Shown here piece by piece: positions 1 through 9,445 of a stretch of 64,000 nucleotides of DNA (positions are counted from its first letter, which is position 1; every line of letters starts with the position of its first letter). The position numbers and the translations under genes were made by a program. This DNA comes from CAVTLG01 sp963735495 (lineage in GTDB: Bacteria > Chloroflexota > Ktedonobacteria > Ktedonobacterales > Ktedonobacteraceae): NCBI GenBank assembly GCA_963735495.1, contig CAVTLG010000014.1, positions 868,001 to 932,000 of the forward strand. The letters are read 5' to 3'. The notes under the pieces are model-generated. The model saw only the letters and a program-made list of their open reading frames with translations. It ran no database searches and was not told where the DNA came from.

Positions 1-468
1 GTCTCTGTAGCCGGGGCGACAACATTGGCTGGGCGTATTGTGACCACGCTCGGAGAGCCTCTGGCCGAGCGTAATGGTGCATTGACGCATCTCTTCCCTT
101 CGCCAGAGGTCATGGCGCAGGCCGATCTGAGCGGATTGGGCATCACACAGGGTCGCATCAGCGCGCTGCGAGCATTAGCGCAAAGCGTAGCGGCGGGTGA
201 TCTGGTGTTAGATTACAGTGCTGATCGTGCACGGACGGTGGCACAATTGCAGATGTTGCCAGGGGTGGGACCCTGGACAGCATCCTATATTGCGATGCGC
301 GCACTCGGCGACCCGGATGCGCTGCCAGTTACTGATCTGGGGCTGCGACGAGCTCTTGAACGGTATGGGCTGGCTGCCGACCCTCGCAGTATCATTGCGC
401 GTGCCGAGGCATGGCGTCCGTGGCGTGCATATGCGACACATCACTTGTGGAATAGCCTTGCTCCTTAA
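1..468 (+). CDS. alkA: DNA-3-methyladenine glycosylase II (AlkA-type), C-terminal part
   Basis: The frame is already open at base 1 and reads protein-like sequence upstream of the first possible start (TTG at 25), so this is the 3' end of a gene that begins outside the window. The helix-hairpin-helix reads LPGVGPWTASYIAMRAL, followed by VTDLGL, whose Asp is the expected catalytic residue of the AlkA family. The family removes alkylated bases (3-methyladenine, 3-methylguanine and others) in base-excision repair. In Ada/AlkA fusions the same domain forms the C-terminus, so a fusion cannot be excluded. The stop is TAA at 466-468. Confidence 0.85.
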   Translation, partial: VSVAGATTLAGRIVTTLGEPLAERNGALTHLFPSPEVMAQADLSGLGITQGRISALRALAQSVAAGDLVLDYSADRARTVAQLQMLPGVGPWTASYIAMRALGDPDALPVTDLGLRRALERYGLAADPRSIIARAEAWRPWRAYATHHLWNSLAP

Positions 469-533
469 CCCTCATAATCACAAGAAATCGTCCGATCTTG
501 GCAAATAGCATTGGCCTGAAATTTTTGGTAGCT

Positions 534-1052
534 CTACCAAATCAGAGATAGACTATAAGGAGCGGTATACCTCATTGATGATGAACCTTTTTTGGGCAGG
601 GTTGCTACTATGTGGTCAAGCATCTGCTGCCTGACATTATAAGAAATGGAATAATCATGCCATCGTTCTTCATTCAAGTTTGTGAGCCTATTAATAGCGT
701 GTTGTTTACTTGCTTTGTCGAAAATGGATTGCATCACACGTAAGCTTTCTTCCTTATCAGAAAAGTTGCGTAGATTAAGGTGATATTCTCGTATCAATGC
801 TGCAACATCTAATGGAAATACCCCTCTCGTGCTCTCGGAGCTGGTTACTTTCTTAGCATCGGCACGAAAAAGTACAACCTGCTCTGCGGGCGTTTTGTGA
901 GGATCAAATTTTTGCATAAGAGTCTCTGGAACGAGTTCGTATCCTGGAGCTTTCTGCCGAAACTTCCTTGCCACTGCTAGATGTGCAATATTGTTGCTGT
1001 TATTAGTCAGGTCCGCGAAATATTCAAAAGGTACACCGCCTGGTTGTGGCAT
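534..1052 (-). CDS. Hypothetical protein, downstream partner of the coiled-coil gene
   Basis: 172 residues from the first ATG; I do not recognise a family. It is charged, with no membrane segment or signal peptide visible. It lies 34 bases after the coiled-coil gene on the same strand, so the two are probably co-transcribed. No Shine-Dalgarno sequence precedes the ATG, and the same frame stays open upstream through the last codons of the neighbour with no ATG, GTG or TTG in the stretch I read. The true start is therefore uncertain, and a frameshift joining the two genes is possible. Confidence 0.5.
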   Translation of the reverse strand: MPQPGGVPFEYFADLTNNSNNIAHLAVARKFRQKAPGYELVPETLMQKFDPHKTPAEQVVLFRADAKKVTSSESTRGVFPLDVAALIREYHLNLRNFSDKEESLRVMQSIFDKASKQHAINRLTNLNEERWHDYSISYNVRQQMLDHIVATLPKKGSSSMRYTAPYSLSLIW

Positions 1053-1086
1053 AACGGTATCGGGGGCAAAGTTTGCCTGCTTCGCT

Positions 1087-2172
1087 CTAATTGAAAGGAT
1101 CCATGTGTCCGTCTTTTCTTCGGTTGCAAGGACACTCGTTTTTAAGCTTCTTATCGCCTACCATCAAAAATCCATCACGGAAGCGCAGTGGCTCTAAATT
1201 TGTTTGTTTTTCTGCTTTGTTATCTGCGGATTGTTTCCCTTTCGCTGTTTTCTCGTCTTTGGGTTTCACTATGTGTATTTCGTAGGTTTTGCTATCCAGG
1301 CGCAAGCTCTGTAAGCTCACGCCAAGTTCGTATAAAATATGAGCCGCCACTGCAAGATAGCTTTCCAACTTTTTCCCAACGAGATTTTGCTCGAGGAGAA
1401 ATGAGGCCGAATCGCTTGCCAGATCAGTATCAACGTCTTGGTGATATTTGCTTCTGTACTTCCTGGACAAGAGGCCGGCATAATGTTTTACTTTTTTGGT
1501 CCGTAATGCTTCTGAAGCGCTACTAATATCTTTAGTCTTTGATGCTTCGCGCTTGGATTTGCTTGTGGTGCTACTCTCAGCAGCTTGACTCGTTTTTAAT
1601 TTCGAAAGTCTTAATAACATTTCCATCTCTTCTCTGCGGCTGGATGTATCTAGTTGCTTGGTGAGTTTGCTCACTTCTTGCTGAAGATCACTTTGCCGCT
1701 GAAGTAACTCTTGAAGTAACTTTTGTTGTTGTTTTGTTATCTGTTGGGGCGCTGTTCCTGCGAGGTCTCGAAATTTGCTTTCGAGAGCGGCCTGTTGCTG
1801 TTCTTGATCTGTGATTTGGATGCGAGTACGTGCGGATTTATCTTTAGCGATGGCTATATCTGCCCGATTTTTAGCTATTTGGTTCTCTAAGGGCTGCCTG
1901 GCTGGAGCGTAATAATAATCGATAATGGCTTGTACCTTTCTACTGTCGCGCTGTGCATCTATCACCGAGGACATCCTCGCGTCTATATATTTTTGCGCCT
2001 TCTCATGAAAATCTTGCAATTCAGCGTCGGTACATTGGTATCCAATCATTTTGTGAAATCCACTATCATTATAGTCATCCACTCTTTCTAGTAGCCGGTC
2101 AATCACTGAATCAGAGGTTGCTCTTGCTGTGTGTAATGCCTGAATTTGGCTGTAAATATCATTTACCGACAC
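1087..2172 (-). CDS. Hypothetical coiled-coil protein
   Basis: 361 residues from a GTG start. Residues about 95-200 are Gln/Lys/Glu-rich heptad-like sequence (KQQQKLLQELLQRQSDLQQE) typical of a long coiled coil, followed by a Ser/Lys-rich linker (about 200-230) and a more globular C-terminal region. The last residues include CPCNRRKDG, a possible metal-binding or simply polar tail. I cannot assign a function. No good ribosome-binding site is visible before the GTG. It forms a two-gene unit with the downstream hypothetical gene; both differ in style from the metabolic genes around them. Confidence 0.55.
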   Translation of the reverse strand: MSVNDIYSQIQALHTARATSDSVIDRLLERVDDYNDSGFHKMIGYQCTDAELQDFHEKAQKYIDARMSSVIDAQRDSRKVQAIIDYYYAPARQPLENQIAKNRADIAIAKDKSARTRIQITDQEQQQAALESKFRDLAGTAPQQITKQQQKLLQELLQRQSDLQQEVSKLTKQLDTSSRREEMEMLLRLSKLKTSQAAESSTTSKSKREASKTKDISSASEALRTKKVKHYAGLLSRKYRSKYHQDVDTDLASDSASFLLEQNLVGKKLESYLAVAAHILYELGVSLQSLRLDSKTYEIHIVKPKDEKTAKGKQSADNKAEKQTNLEPLRFRDGFLMVGDKKLKNECPCNRRKDGHMDPFN

Positions 2173-2304
2173 TATTCTTCATAAGAAGGACAGTGCTCTG
2201 CGGGGGAGAGCTGAAAAAACGCAGCAAAGTGATCTCTTATGTTTTCTCCCAAAGAGGTCACTCGATTGAACGAGGCAAAACAGACGATAAGCCAGAAAAT
2301 GGGT

Positions 2305-3285
2305 TTATGATAGGTGTTTTTCCGTGCTCGTTGAGGCAGTTCGGAGTTCGTGGGTTGTCTGCTCTAAGACCACCATCAGGCGATTCAGCGTCGGCGTGGC
2401 GAGGGGTGAGGAGCGCAGTTGCGCCATGATCTCCCGTGCCACCTGACGTATCTCTTCCATGTCGTCACCGAGATGAGCGTCGATCCCAAGCACCGAAAGA
2501 CGCGTGCGCAGCAGAGATTGGAAGAAGATGACCGTAAGCCAGCGGGGGGACCAGAGAAAGAGCGCGGTCAGATAAAAGGGCGTCAGGGGCGTGCCCAGCG
2601 TTCGCAGGGCCAGCAGCCCTTCACGAATGGCCTGAACCAGCATCACTACGTTACGGCGCGACCGCGCAAGCTGCGCGCTCCCCCCTGTCATCATGACTGC
2701 GACGATGATGATACCCATATCCATGATCGCGTGGGTTTTCAACCACGTTTGCATATCAGGACTCAGCTTCACGGTAAAGCCTGCCTGTTTGAAAACAGCC
2801 GCGAGCTGGCGCAGACGCGGCGTTACCCGGCCATCAACTTCGCCCAGCATTGTCGGAACCTGGCGCAGGACCATATAGTGCACGACATCTCCTTCGCGCA
2901 CGCCACCCACGGCTGGAAAACCAGGAACAACGCGCTGCGCATCAAGCTGCTCAAATTGCCGCATGCCAGCCGGATTACTGAGCAAAAACAGCAGCGTGGG
3001 AACCTGACGATTGGCGGCAAGGATCGGCAAGACGGAAGGAAGTTGGTCGAGTCGTACGGTCACGAGAACGACATCATACCTATCGGTTGGAGCCAGTTGT
3101 TCAACAACAGAAACCTGAGTTGTTCTCTTTCGTCCGGTCAATGCATCCTCAAGTTGAATACCATGTGTGCGCAACGATACCGCCCGTTCCCCTCGCGCCA
3201 GCAGCGAGATGTTGTGTCCCGCCTCCTGAAGTCTGGCCGCATAGACGCTGCCAATCACACCTGCCCCATAAACCAGAATATCCAT
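2305..3285 (-). CDS. Ketopantoate reductase family protein (ApbA/PanE-like)
   Basis: 326 residues. The N-terminus has the Rossmann nucleotide-binding motif GAGVIG (residues 7-12) and the family layout of an NADP-binding half followed by an all-helical C-terminal half. True PanE reduces 2-dehydropantoate to pantoate in CoA synthesis. Here the C-terminal half contains hydrophobic stretches (for example IIIVAVMMTGG) and does not show the usual PanE substrate-binding block clearly, so this is more likely a paralogue with another substrate. It is divergent from the broken TetR gene at 3442, which probably regulated it. Confidence 0.75.
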   Translation of the reverse strand: MDILVYGAGVIGSVYAARLQEAGHNISLLARGERAVSLRTHGIQLEDALTGRKRTTQVSVVEQLAPTDRYDVVLVTVRLDQLPSVLPILAANRQVPTLLFLLSNPAGMRQFEQLDAQRVVPGFPAVGGVREGDVVHYMVLRQVPTMLGEVDGRVTPRLRQLAAVFKQAGFTVKLSPDMQTWLKTHAIMDMGIIIVAVMMTGGSAQLARSRRNVVMLVQAIREGLLALRTLGTPLTPFYLTALFLWSPRWLTVIFFQSLLRTRLSVLGIDAHLGDDMEEIRQVAREIMAQLRSSPLATPTLNRLMVVLEQTTHELRTASTSTEKHLS

Positions 3286-3329
3286 AGTTCGTTCTCTTTC
3301 TCTTTTTCTGCTTGAGATATGTCCTCAAA

Positions 3330-3354
3330 AACGGCGCATAGCCAACGCGCCGTT
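3330..3354. promoter_or_regulatory. Inverted repeat, probable TetR operator
   Basis: AACGGCGC and GCGCCGTT form a perfect 8-bp inverted repeat with a 9-base spacer. It lies between the divergent reductase and TetR genes and has no T-run on either side, so it is more likely a repressor site than a terminator. That the neighbouring TetR protein binds it is inference. Confidence 0.5.
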
Positions 3355-3441
3355 GCAAAAAAAGCGTAACCGATGGTACAATGAGCGTCAATCAGCAATG
3401 GAACGAAACGTGTTGCCTATGCGACACAGAAGAGGAAAGTG

Positions 3442-4045
3442 ATGCAAAAGCTCGATGGCGTTGAAGATCTGAGGGTTCGTCGCACGCGTAAACTGCTCAC
3501 GCAAGCGTTGATCGAGGGGACTGTGGAGAAAGGGTTCGCGGCCCTCACCGTGCGTGATATTACCGAGCGTGCCATGGTGAATCGCTCGAACGTTTTATCG
3601 CCACTACCTTGATAAATACGATCTGCTCGAACAGCATCTCAATGAGATATACAAGGTGTTAGAGGAGGGAGGGATCATAGGGGAGGATCGTCATGAAGGA
3701 ATCATCGATGAAGGAATCATCGAGCTATTCAAGCAGATTCAACAGTTTCCCGACTTTTACCGCGTGATGCTGGGTGCGCAGGCGGACGCCTTTTTGAGCC
3801 AGCGTTTTCGCCAACAGACGCAGCAGCGTGTTCTTGCGTACTTCCATCAGACGTTCCCCGAAGCCGCATCTGATCCCGATACACCGCCGCTCGACCTGAA
3901 GTTCACCACTGTTGCCTCGGCTGGATGTAGCGCGCTCGGCTGGTGGCTGGAGCAGGAGCGGCCCTCTACGCCTGAACAGTTTGCCTACTGGCTGCGACAG
4001 CTGAGTTATGATATCTCGATCTCTACGCTCAAGCCGAAAAAATGA
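3442..4045 (+). pseudogene. TetR-family regulator, frameshifted
   Basis: ATG at 3442 follows a good ribosome-binding site (AGAGGAAAG). The first frame encodes the helix-turn-helix region (ITERAMVNRS) but stops at the TGA that begins at base 3610. Skipping one base near 3588-3590 restores NRSTFYRHYLDKYDLLEQHL and continues without interruption to 4045, with a C-terminal ligand domain of the type found in many Gram-positive TetR proteins. The extra base lies in GCTCGAAC (3584-3591). The gene is divergent from the ketopantoate-reductase-like gene. It is either inactivated or carries a sequencing error. Confidence 0.85.
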
Positions 4046-4317
4046 GATCCCTTATTGACGATTCATGTTCCCTCTCATGAACACTGAAACGTATCGTTGT
4101 TTTCCGTTCGACTGCGCCCCAGAGGCCGAAACCGAATCTCCTGGATGACGCTGAACGTCGGTGAACTAGAGGCGCTTTTCTGCGGCTTCTGCGCGTAGCC
4201 GCCAGCACAGAGCATCCTCCTGAATCTGTTTGCCTATGATACTTCGATTGACGCTACAATCTGTACCGATTTTTTTTAGAGGTGCGCCACGGCCTTTACC
4301 GGCGCTGTGCAGGCGTT
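4046..4317. other. Intergenic region
   Basis: 272 bases between convergent genes. No open frame with protein character and no convincing hairpin with a T-run was found. Confidence 0.5.
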
Positions 4318-6609
4318 TTACAGTTGCCAGACCCGAACAACGTTGTCCTCAGCGGTAGCAATCCGCGTATCATCGGGGGACCAGGATAGGCCGTAGGCTG
4401 CGTCTGAGGGAAAAGCCTGGATAAGCTGACCACTCTGCGCATTCCAGATATGGGTTTTGCCGTCGTCGCCGCCTGTGGAAGCGATATACTTTCCATTGTG
4501 CGACCACGCGGTAGCGAGAACTTCAAAGTCATCCTGACTGCCATGGGTGAGGAGTGTCTGTCCGGTATCCGATGTCCAGATATATATCAGGCCATTCTGC
4601 CCACCCGAGACGATACGCGCATCGTCGGGCGACCAGGATACCTCTTGTACAGAGTCACCCTGTTTATCGTAGATTAACAATGTTTTTCCACTATTCCAGT
4701 CCCATACCCTCGCTGTAGTATCCTCGGAGCCAGAAGCGATGTACTTTCCATTGTGCGACCACGCGAGTGAGTAGACGCTATCTGTGTGGCCCGATAGCGT
4801 GCGTATTCTCTGCTGCGTTGCCACATCAAAGATCTGGATATCGTAACTAAAAAAGCCCGCGAGAGCCACAGAGCGTCCATCGGGGGAGATCGCTACCGCG
4901 TACAGAATCCCTGAAAGGATGTCGCTAGTCTGGCTATTATAGTAGCCGATTTGCTGATGGCTTGCGAGCTTCACCATCTGCGCAGTTCCGTCCTCAAAGC
5001 CGATAGCAATGCCTGTACTATCTGGCATCCAGGCTACCGAATGTGCTCCATCATCACCTTGCGCTGGTAGAATGTCACTGTGATAAGAAAGCACGCGTTC
5101 CTGCGTCGATACATTCCACACATGCGAGGTGCCATCGTCGGAGGCCGACGCGATATATTTGCCGTTGGGCGACCACGATACGGCCCAGACGATATTTGTG
5201 TGATCCTTGAACGTCATGAGCGGAACTGTGGACGTCGCAGAGGATGTACCAGTATTGCTGGAGGGTGTTCTAGTCGAACCTGGTGTCCGGGATAAGCCGG
5301 AAGGTTCTTTGCTCGCATGGGTATAAGCATAATAGGCCAGTCCGCTCCCTACAACTGCGACTGTGCTGCCAGCGAGAGCGGCGATGGCCGTGCGGCGCGA
5401 TATGCGTCGTCCTTCTGGCAACGGGAGAGGCAGTCCGGTTTGAGGAGGAGCAGATATTTGAGATGTAGAATACTGCGGATAGGTCGATTGTGGTGGGAGA
5501 GATGCTCCAGTTTGAGGAGGGGGAGCCATTTGGGAAGTGGAATACTGCGGATAGGTTGATTGTGCTGAGAGAGGCAGTCCGGCTTGAGAAGGGAAAGGGG
5601 GCATTTGGGAAGTGGAATACTGCGGATAAGTTGGATAGGGCAATGGCATACTGCTCGTTGGTGGTGTTGGCTGTGCTGACCCATATTGAGCAGGGGGTTG
5701 TATCTGAGATGGCTGTGAGGACGGCAAGCGGTTGGTGGAGAATCCGCTGGGCGATGCTGGAGCGAGGCCACCAGCAAATGGTTGGGTAAGCTGGTGGCTC
5801 ACTTGCTCCAGTGCTTGAGCAAAGGCCAATATACTTGGAAAACGGTTGTGTGGATCTTTTTGCAGCGCCATGAACACGACTTGTTCGACGGCAGGTGGCA
5901 GGTCGGGCGCGAAAAGGCGTAGCGGAGGCGGCATGACGGTTGCGTGTTTGACCGCGATTTCGGTCATGGTGCCTTGAAATGGACGCTGACCGCTTAGCCA
6001 CTCGTAGACGACAATGCCCAGCGAATACTGGTCGCTGGCCGGACGTGGGTGTGCCTGAATCTGTTCGGGTGCCATGTAGGCAATCGTGCCTGCGATATTT
6101 TGCGTGCTCTGATAGTGCGAGCTTTGAGCAACCAGGGCGATGCCGAAATCGCTCAGTAGCACCTCGTTATTGCGCCCTATCAGCATATTCTCTGGCTTGA
6201 TATCGCGGTGGATCAGGCGTTGCTCGTGAGCATACTGCAATGCCCCGGCGACCTGTTGCACGTAGCCCACGACGAGTTGCAGCGGGAGACGCGTTCCCTT
6301 TGGATGACGTTGACGCAGGGTGCCATTTGGCGCGTAATCCATGACGAGATAGGGAATACTGTTCTCAACGCCGAAATCGAGGATGCGCACGATATGGGGG
6401 TGTACGAGACTGGCGATCATACGGGCCTCGTTGCGAAAGCCTTCGATGCCGTCGTTCGCCAGTTGTGTATTCAATAACTTGACCGCAGCCCGTGTATTGA
6501 GGTGAATATGGTCAGCCAGATAGACATCAGCGAAACCGCCTCGGCCCAATAGCTGTACGAGGCGGTAATTACCCATGTGCTGTCCCGCGCGGTTTGCTTG
6601 CTCAACCAT
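4318..6609 (-). CDS. Ser/Thr protein kinase with WD40 repeat sensor domain
   Basis: 763 residues. The PknB-like kinase domain spans about 15-280: glycine loop GRGGFADVY, invariant Lys44, catalytic loop HRDIKPEN (Asp136), DFG at 154-156 and APE. It should be an active kinase. A Pro/Gln/Ser-rich linker (about 280-395) repeats YPQYSTSQ three times. A single membrane-spanning helix follows (RRTAIAALAGSTVAVVGSGL), then seven-bladed WD40-type repeats ending in IASASDDG/VWDW-like motifs. The expected topology is cytoplasmic kinase, one membrane helix and extracytoplasmic propeller. This architecture is common in Ktedonobacteria, cyanobacteria and Planctomycetes. The signal sensed is unknown. Confidence 0.92.
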   Translation of the reverse strand: MVEQANRAGQHMGNYRLVQLLGRGGFADVYLADHIHLNTRAAVKLLNTQLANDGIEGFRNEARMIASLVHPHIVRILDFGVENSIPYLVMDYAPNGTLRQRHPKGTRLPLQLVVGYVQQVAGALQYAHEQRLIHRDIKPENMLIGRNNEVLLSDFGIALVAQSSHYQSTQNIAGTIAYMAPEQIQAHPRPASDQYSLGIVVYEWLSGQRPFQGTMTEIAVKHATVMPPPLRLFAPDLPPAVEQVVFMALQKDPHNRFPSILAFAQALEQVSHQLTQPFAGGLAPASPSGFSTNRLPSSQPSQIQPPAQYGSAQPTPPTSSMPLPYPTYPQYSTSQMPPFPSQAGLPLSAQSTYPQYSTSQMAPPPQTGASLPPQSTYPQYSTSQISAPPQTGLPLPLPEGRRISRRTAIAALAGSTVAVVGSGLAYYAYTHASKEPSGLSRTPGSTRTPSSNTGTSSATSTVPLMTFKDHTNIVWAVSWSPNGKYIASASDDGTSHVWNVSTQERVLSYHSDILPAQGDDGAHSVAWMPDSTGIAIGFEDGTAQMVKLASHQQIGYYNSQTSDILSGILYAVAISPDGRSVALAGFFSYDIQIFDVATQQRIRTLSGHTDSVYSLAWSHNGKYIASGSEDTTARVWDWNSGKTLLIYDKQGDSVQEVSWSPDDARIVSGGQNGLIYIWTSDTGQTLLTHGSQDDFEVLATAWSHNGKYIASTGGDDGKTHIWNAQSGQLIQAFPSDAAYGLSWSPDDTRIATAEDNVVRVWQL

Positions 6610-6779
6610 ATCTGCTCTTGTACCCCATTCCGATTACAATATCCTCCCATGAGCGTCTCTAACCCTCACGCATATCTATGCACTTCAGTATAAGGGACAG
6701 GAACACGAACAAGCAAGCAAGATAGGAAATTTGGCAGAGCTTTTGTGCATGCTTTACTTGATGAAAGGAAATATGAGTC

Positions 6780-6929
6780 CTACACGAGGCCCAGGATCTG
6801 CTTCATGGCCAGGGTAAGTTCCGTGGTGCAGTCGTGAGCCGCCGCCGCTTCTTTCCAGTCCTCACCTCCAATGCCGGTGAGGAGGGTAAAGCGGCTCCTG
6901 TACACCTGGGAGCCTTTGCCAGAGAGATT
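6780..6929 (-). pseudogene. C-terminal remnant of an aromatic-ring FAD hydroxylase (probable)
   Basis: In the same frame as the dioxygenase and directly after its TGA, the sequence reads RFTLLTGIGGEDWKEAAAA and continues to a TAG at 6780-6782. This resembles the C-terminal thioredoxin-like end of phenol/resorcinol-type FAD monooxygenases, which typically contains F-x-L-L-x-G..W..AA. There is no start codon and only about 50 codons, so it is a remnant. Its position next to a ring-cleavage gene fits a decayed hydroxylase of the same pathway. Confidence 0.4.
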
Positions 6930-7850
6930 TCACGAACTGTGCTCACCCTTCTCCTCAGCAGGGGCCATGAGGAAGTCGTAATGCATAGTATAGAAAGGCA
7001 CATCCATTTGCTTACCATCTGGAGCAATGCCAGGCTCGCAGCGCTCAAAGCTCGCGATCAGCGAACTCCTCACGCCGAAAACGGCGTCCGAGTCGAGATA
7101 CGGGTCATGCTCTTTGAAGACATGCGTGATGAGAGTTTTGTATCCTGGCACTTTGATCATGAAGTGAACATGCGCCGGGCGCATGGGGCTGCGATTCGCC
7201 GCGTTGAGCAGTTCTCCCACTGGTCCGTCAGTCGGTATGGGATAGGCTTCCGGCCTCACTGACCAGAAGGAATAACGTCCCTCGCTGTCAGAATAGAGGT
7301 GCCCGCGACCTTGTATCTGCGAGGAGTCTTTGTACTGCACATCGTAGAAGCCGTTGTCGTCGGCCTGCCAGATTTCGATATGTGCATCCGGGAGCGGCTG
7401 GCCTGTGAGGGACAGTACTCGCCCCTGGATAAAGCATGGCTCACCTGGTGCTCCATTGGCTATGTCGTCACCGTTTGCGAAACGGGGCGAGCCTTCAAAG
7501 TAGAAGGGGCCGAAAACGGTAGACGCTGTCGCCTCGGCAGGCTTCTTATTGTTGAGTCCGATCACCAGCATCGAAACGCCTAAGACATCTGAGAGCAGGA
7601 TGAACTCCTGGCGCTTGTCGTCGGTGATGTGGCCGGTACGAGTAAGATAATCTATCCCCTTGAACCATTCCTCTTCAGTCAGCTCAACATCCTCGACGAA
7701 GGCATGCAGATGCCTGACGAGGCTTTGTATAACCTCTTGGAAGCGCTCAGAACTGGAGTTGCTGAAGGTCGCAAGCACCGCCTGCGTAAGGTCCTCGTCA
7801 GCGAGGTTGCGAGTTCCGGGTGGTATTGGCTGTTTTTTGTTCTGATCCAT
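6930..7850 (-). CDS. Intradiol ring-cleavage dioxygenase (hydroxyquinol 1,2-dioxygenase type)
   Basis: 306 residues, preceded by AGGAGA. The N-terminal helical domain contains SLVRHLHAF and TGHITDDKRQEFILLSD, which is typical of hydroxyquinol and catechol 1,2-dioxygenases. The non-haem Fe(III) ligands expected for the family are visible: Tyr in GFYDVQ, Tyr in YPIP, and two His in RPAHVHF. The enzyme opens the aromatic ring between two adjacent hydroxyls, giving a muconate or maleylacetate. The N-terminal wording is closest to hydroxyquinol enzymes. It is co-oriented with an aldehyde dehydrogenase and an FAD monooxygenase, consistent with a small aromatic-degradation operon. Confidence 0.88.
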   Translation of the reverse strand: MDQNKKQPIPPGTRNLADEDLTQAVLATFSNSSSERFQEVIQSLVRHLHAFVEDVELTEEEWFKGIDYLTRTGHITDDKRQEFILLSDVLGVSMLVIGLNNKKPAEATASTVFGPFYFEGSPRFANGDDIANGAPGEPCFIQGRVLSLTGQPLPDAHIEIWQADDNGFYDVQYKDSSQIQGRGHLYSDSEGRYSFWSVRPEAYPIPTDGPVGELLNAANRSPMRPAHVHFMIKVPGYKTLITHVFKEHDPYLDSDAVFGVRSSLIASFERCEPGIAPDGKQMDVPFYTMHYDFLMAPAEEKGEHSS

Positions 7851-7914
7851 CTCTTCTCCTAAACACTGTTTGCTAAACTACCTTGGCACCTCAGGTTTCC
7901 CGACGTTTCGCGTC

Positions 7915-9348
7915 TTACTCCTGTGAGAAAAACACGCTTTTCACTTCGGTGTAGAGCTGTGCCGCGTGCATGCCCATCTCGCGGCCAAATCCGCTTTGCT
8001 TATAGCCACCAAAAGGTGCCTCGGTATGCACACTATGGCTGGAGTTGACCGAGAGGACGCCTGCGCGTATGCCCCTGGCTACGCGCAGGGCGCGGCCCAG
8101 GTTCTGCGTCCACACCGAGCCGGACAGGCCGTAAGGCGTATCATTTGCCAGCCGCAATGCATCCTCTTCACTCTCGAAGGGGATGATGCAGGCCACTGGC
8201 CCAAAAATCTCCTCCCGTGCCACGCGCATCTGGTTATCGACGTCGACCAGCACTGCGGGCTGCATGAAATAACCCTCCTCTTCACCGACACTGCCGCCGC
8301 TCACTAACTGCGCGCCCTCTGCGCGCCCCAGCGCGACATAGTCGAGCGAACGCTGTCGCTGTCCTGGAGTGATGAGTGGGCCAATCTCGCTAGCCTCGTC
8401 CAGCGGCTGCCCCACGACCAGAGCTGCCGTGCGGCGATTGAAACGTGCGATGAACTCCTCATAGATTGAGTGCTGCACCAGGATGCGGGAGCGTGCGCAG
8501 CAGTCCTGTCCACAGTTGCCGAAGGCGGAGAAGACGGAGGACTCGACGCAGCGCTCCAGGTCTGCGTCGGCGAAGACCAGATTGGCGGCCTTACCACCAA
8601 GTTCCAGTGAAATGCGCGTGATGTGGTCGGCGCACAGGCGCATGATCTGGGACCCGATCTCGGTTGAGCCGGTAAATGAAACCTTGGAGACCAGAGGATG
8701 CGTCGCCAGGGTGTTGCCGACCTGCGCGCCGGGTCCTGGTAGCACGGAGATGACGTTGGGTGGCAGGCCAGCCTCCATCAAAATATCGGCGAGTGCCAGC
8801 ACGGAGAGCGGCGTGAGTTGTGCTGGCTTGACCACAATGGTGTTGCCGCAGGCCAGCGCGGGTGCAATTTTCCAGGAGGCGATCACGAGTGGGAAGTTCC
8901 AGGGCGTAATCAGGGCGCATACTCCAACCGGTTCACGGAGCGTCACCTCTAGACCGGCATCCTGCACCGGGATAGTTTCGCCGAAAATCTTGTTCGCCGC
9001 GCCACCCCAGTACTCGAACACATTAGCAACCAGCCCTATCTCGCCCCGTGCATCGCGAATGGGCTTTCCGGCATTGCGAGCCTCGATGATGGCCAGTTCT
9101 TCTATGCGCTCCCGTACCAACGTAGCGGTACGTAGCAACACGCGCCCACGTTCCGTGGCGCTGAGTCGCGGCCAGCTCCCCATCTCGAATGCGCGATGCG
9201 CCAATTGAACCGCTCGTGCGGCGTCCTCTGATCCGGCCTGGGCAACCTCGCTAAAGGGCTTCCCTGTTGCAGGCTCGATTACCGCAAAGGTTGCGCCATC
9301 TGTGGCCGCAGTGCGCTCTCCTCCCATCACTAACTGCTCGATAGACAT
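7915..9348 (-). CDS. NAD(P)-dependent aldehyde dehydrogenase
   Basis: 477 residues from the ATG at 9348, chosen because AGGAGG stands 9 bases upstream; a longer frame exists but lacks such a site. Family motifs are present: TPWNFP, FTGSTEIG for cofactor binding, LELGGKAAN with the general-base Glu, and the catalytic-Cys region FGNCGQDCCARSR. The ending KQSGFGREMG is typical. The family oxidises aldehydes to acids. The sequence resembles betaine- or phenylacetaldehyde-type enzymes, but the substrate cannot be read directly. It sits between the TetX-like monooxygenase and the dioxygenase, so an aromatic or semialdehyde intermediate is likely. Confidence 0.9.
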   Translation of the reverse strand: MSIEQLVMGGERTAATDGATFAVIEPATGKPFSEVAQAGSEDAARAVQLAHRAFEMGSWPRLSATERGRVLLRTATLVRERIEELAIIEARNAGKPIRDARGEIGLVANVFEYWGGAANKIFGETIPVQDAGLEVTLREPVGVCALITPWNFPLVIASWKIAPALACGNTIVVKPAQLTPLSVLALADILMEAGLPPNVISVLPGPGAQVGNTLATHPLVSKVSFTGSTEIGSQIMRLCADHITRISLELGGKAANLVFADADLERCVESSVFSAFGNCGQDCCARSRILVQHSIYEEFIARFNRRTAALVVGQPLDEASEIGPLITPGQRQRSLDYVALGRAEGAQLVSGGSVGEEEGYFMQPAVLVDVDNQMRVAREEIFGPVACIIPFESEEDALRLANDTPYGLSGSVWTQNLGRALRVARGIRAGVLSVNSSHSVHTEAPFGGYKQSGFGREMGMHAAQLYTEVKSVFFSQE

Positions 9349-9445
9349 GGCTTGCGTCCTCCTGGCTGAATGATTGTTTGTTCTCATCTTAAACCATGGA
9401 AGCGAGCGGCGCAATGTCTGAAGAGCAATGACGGCGGCTCGTTCC

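Noticed and set aside
5270..6001. 243-residue minus-strand frame
   Set aside because: Alternative frame of the kinase linker, rich in low-complexity repeats without a domain.
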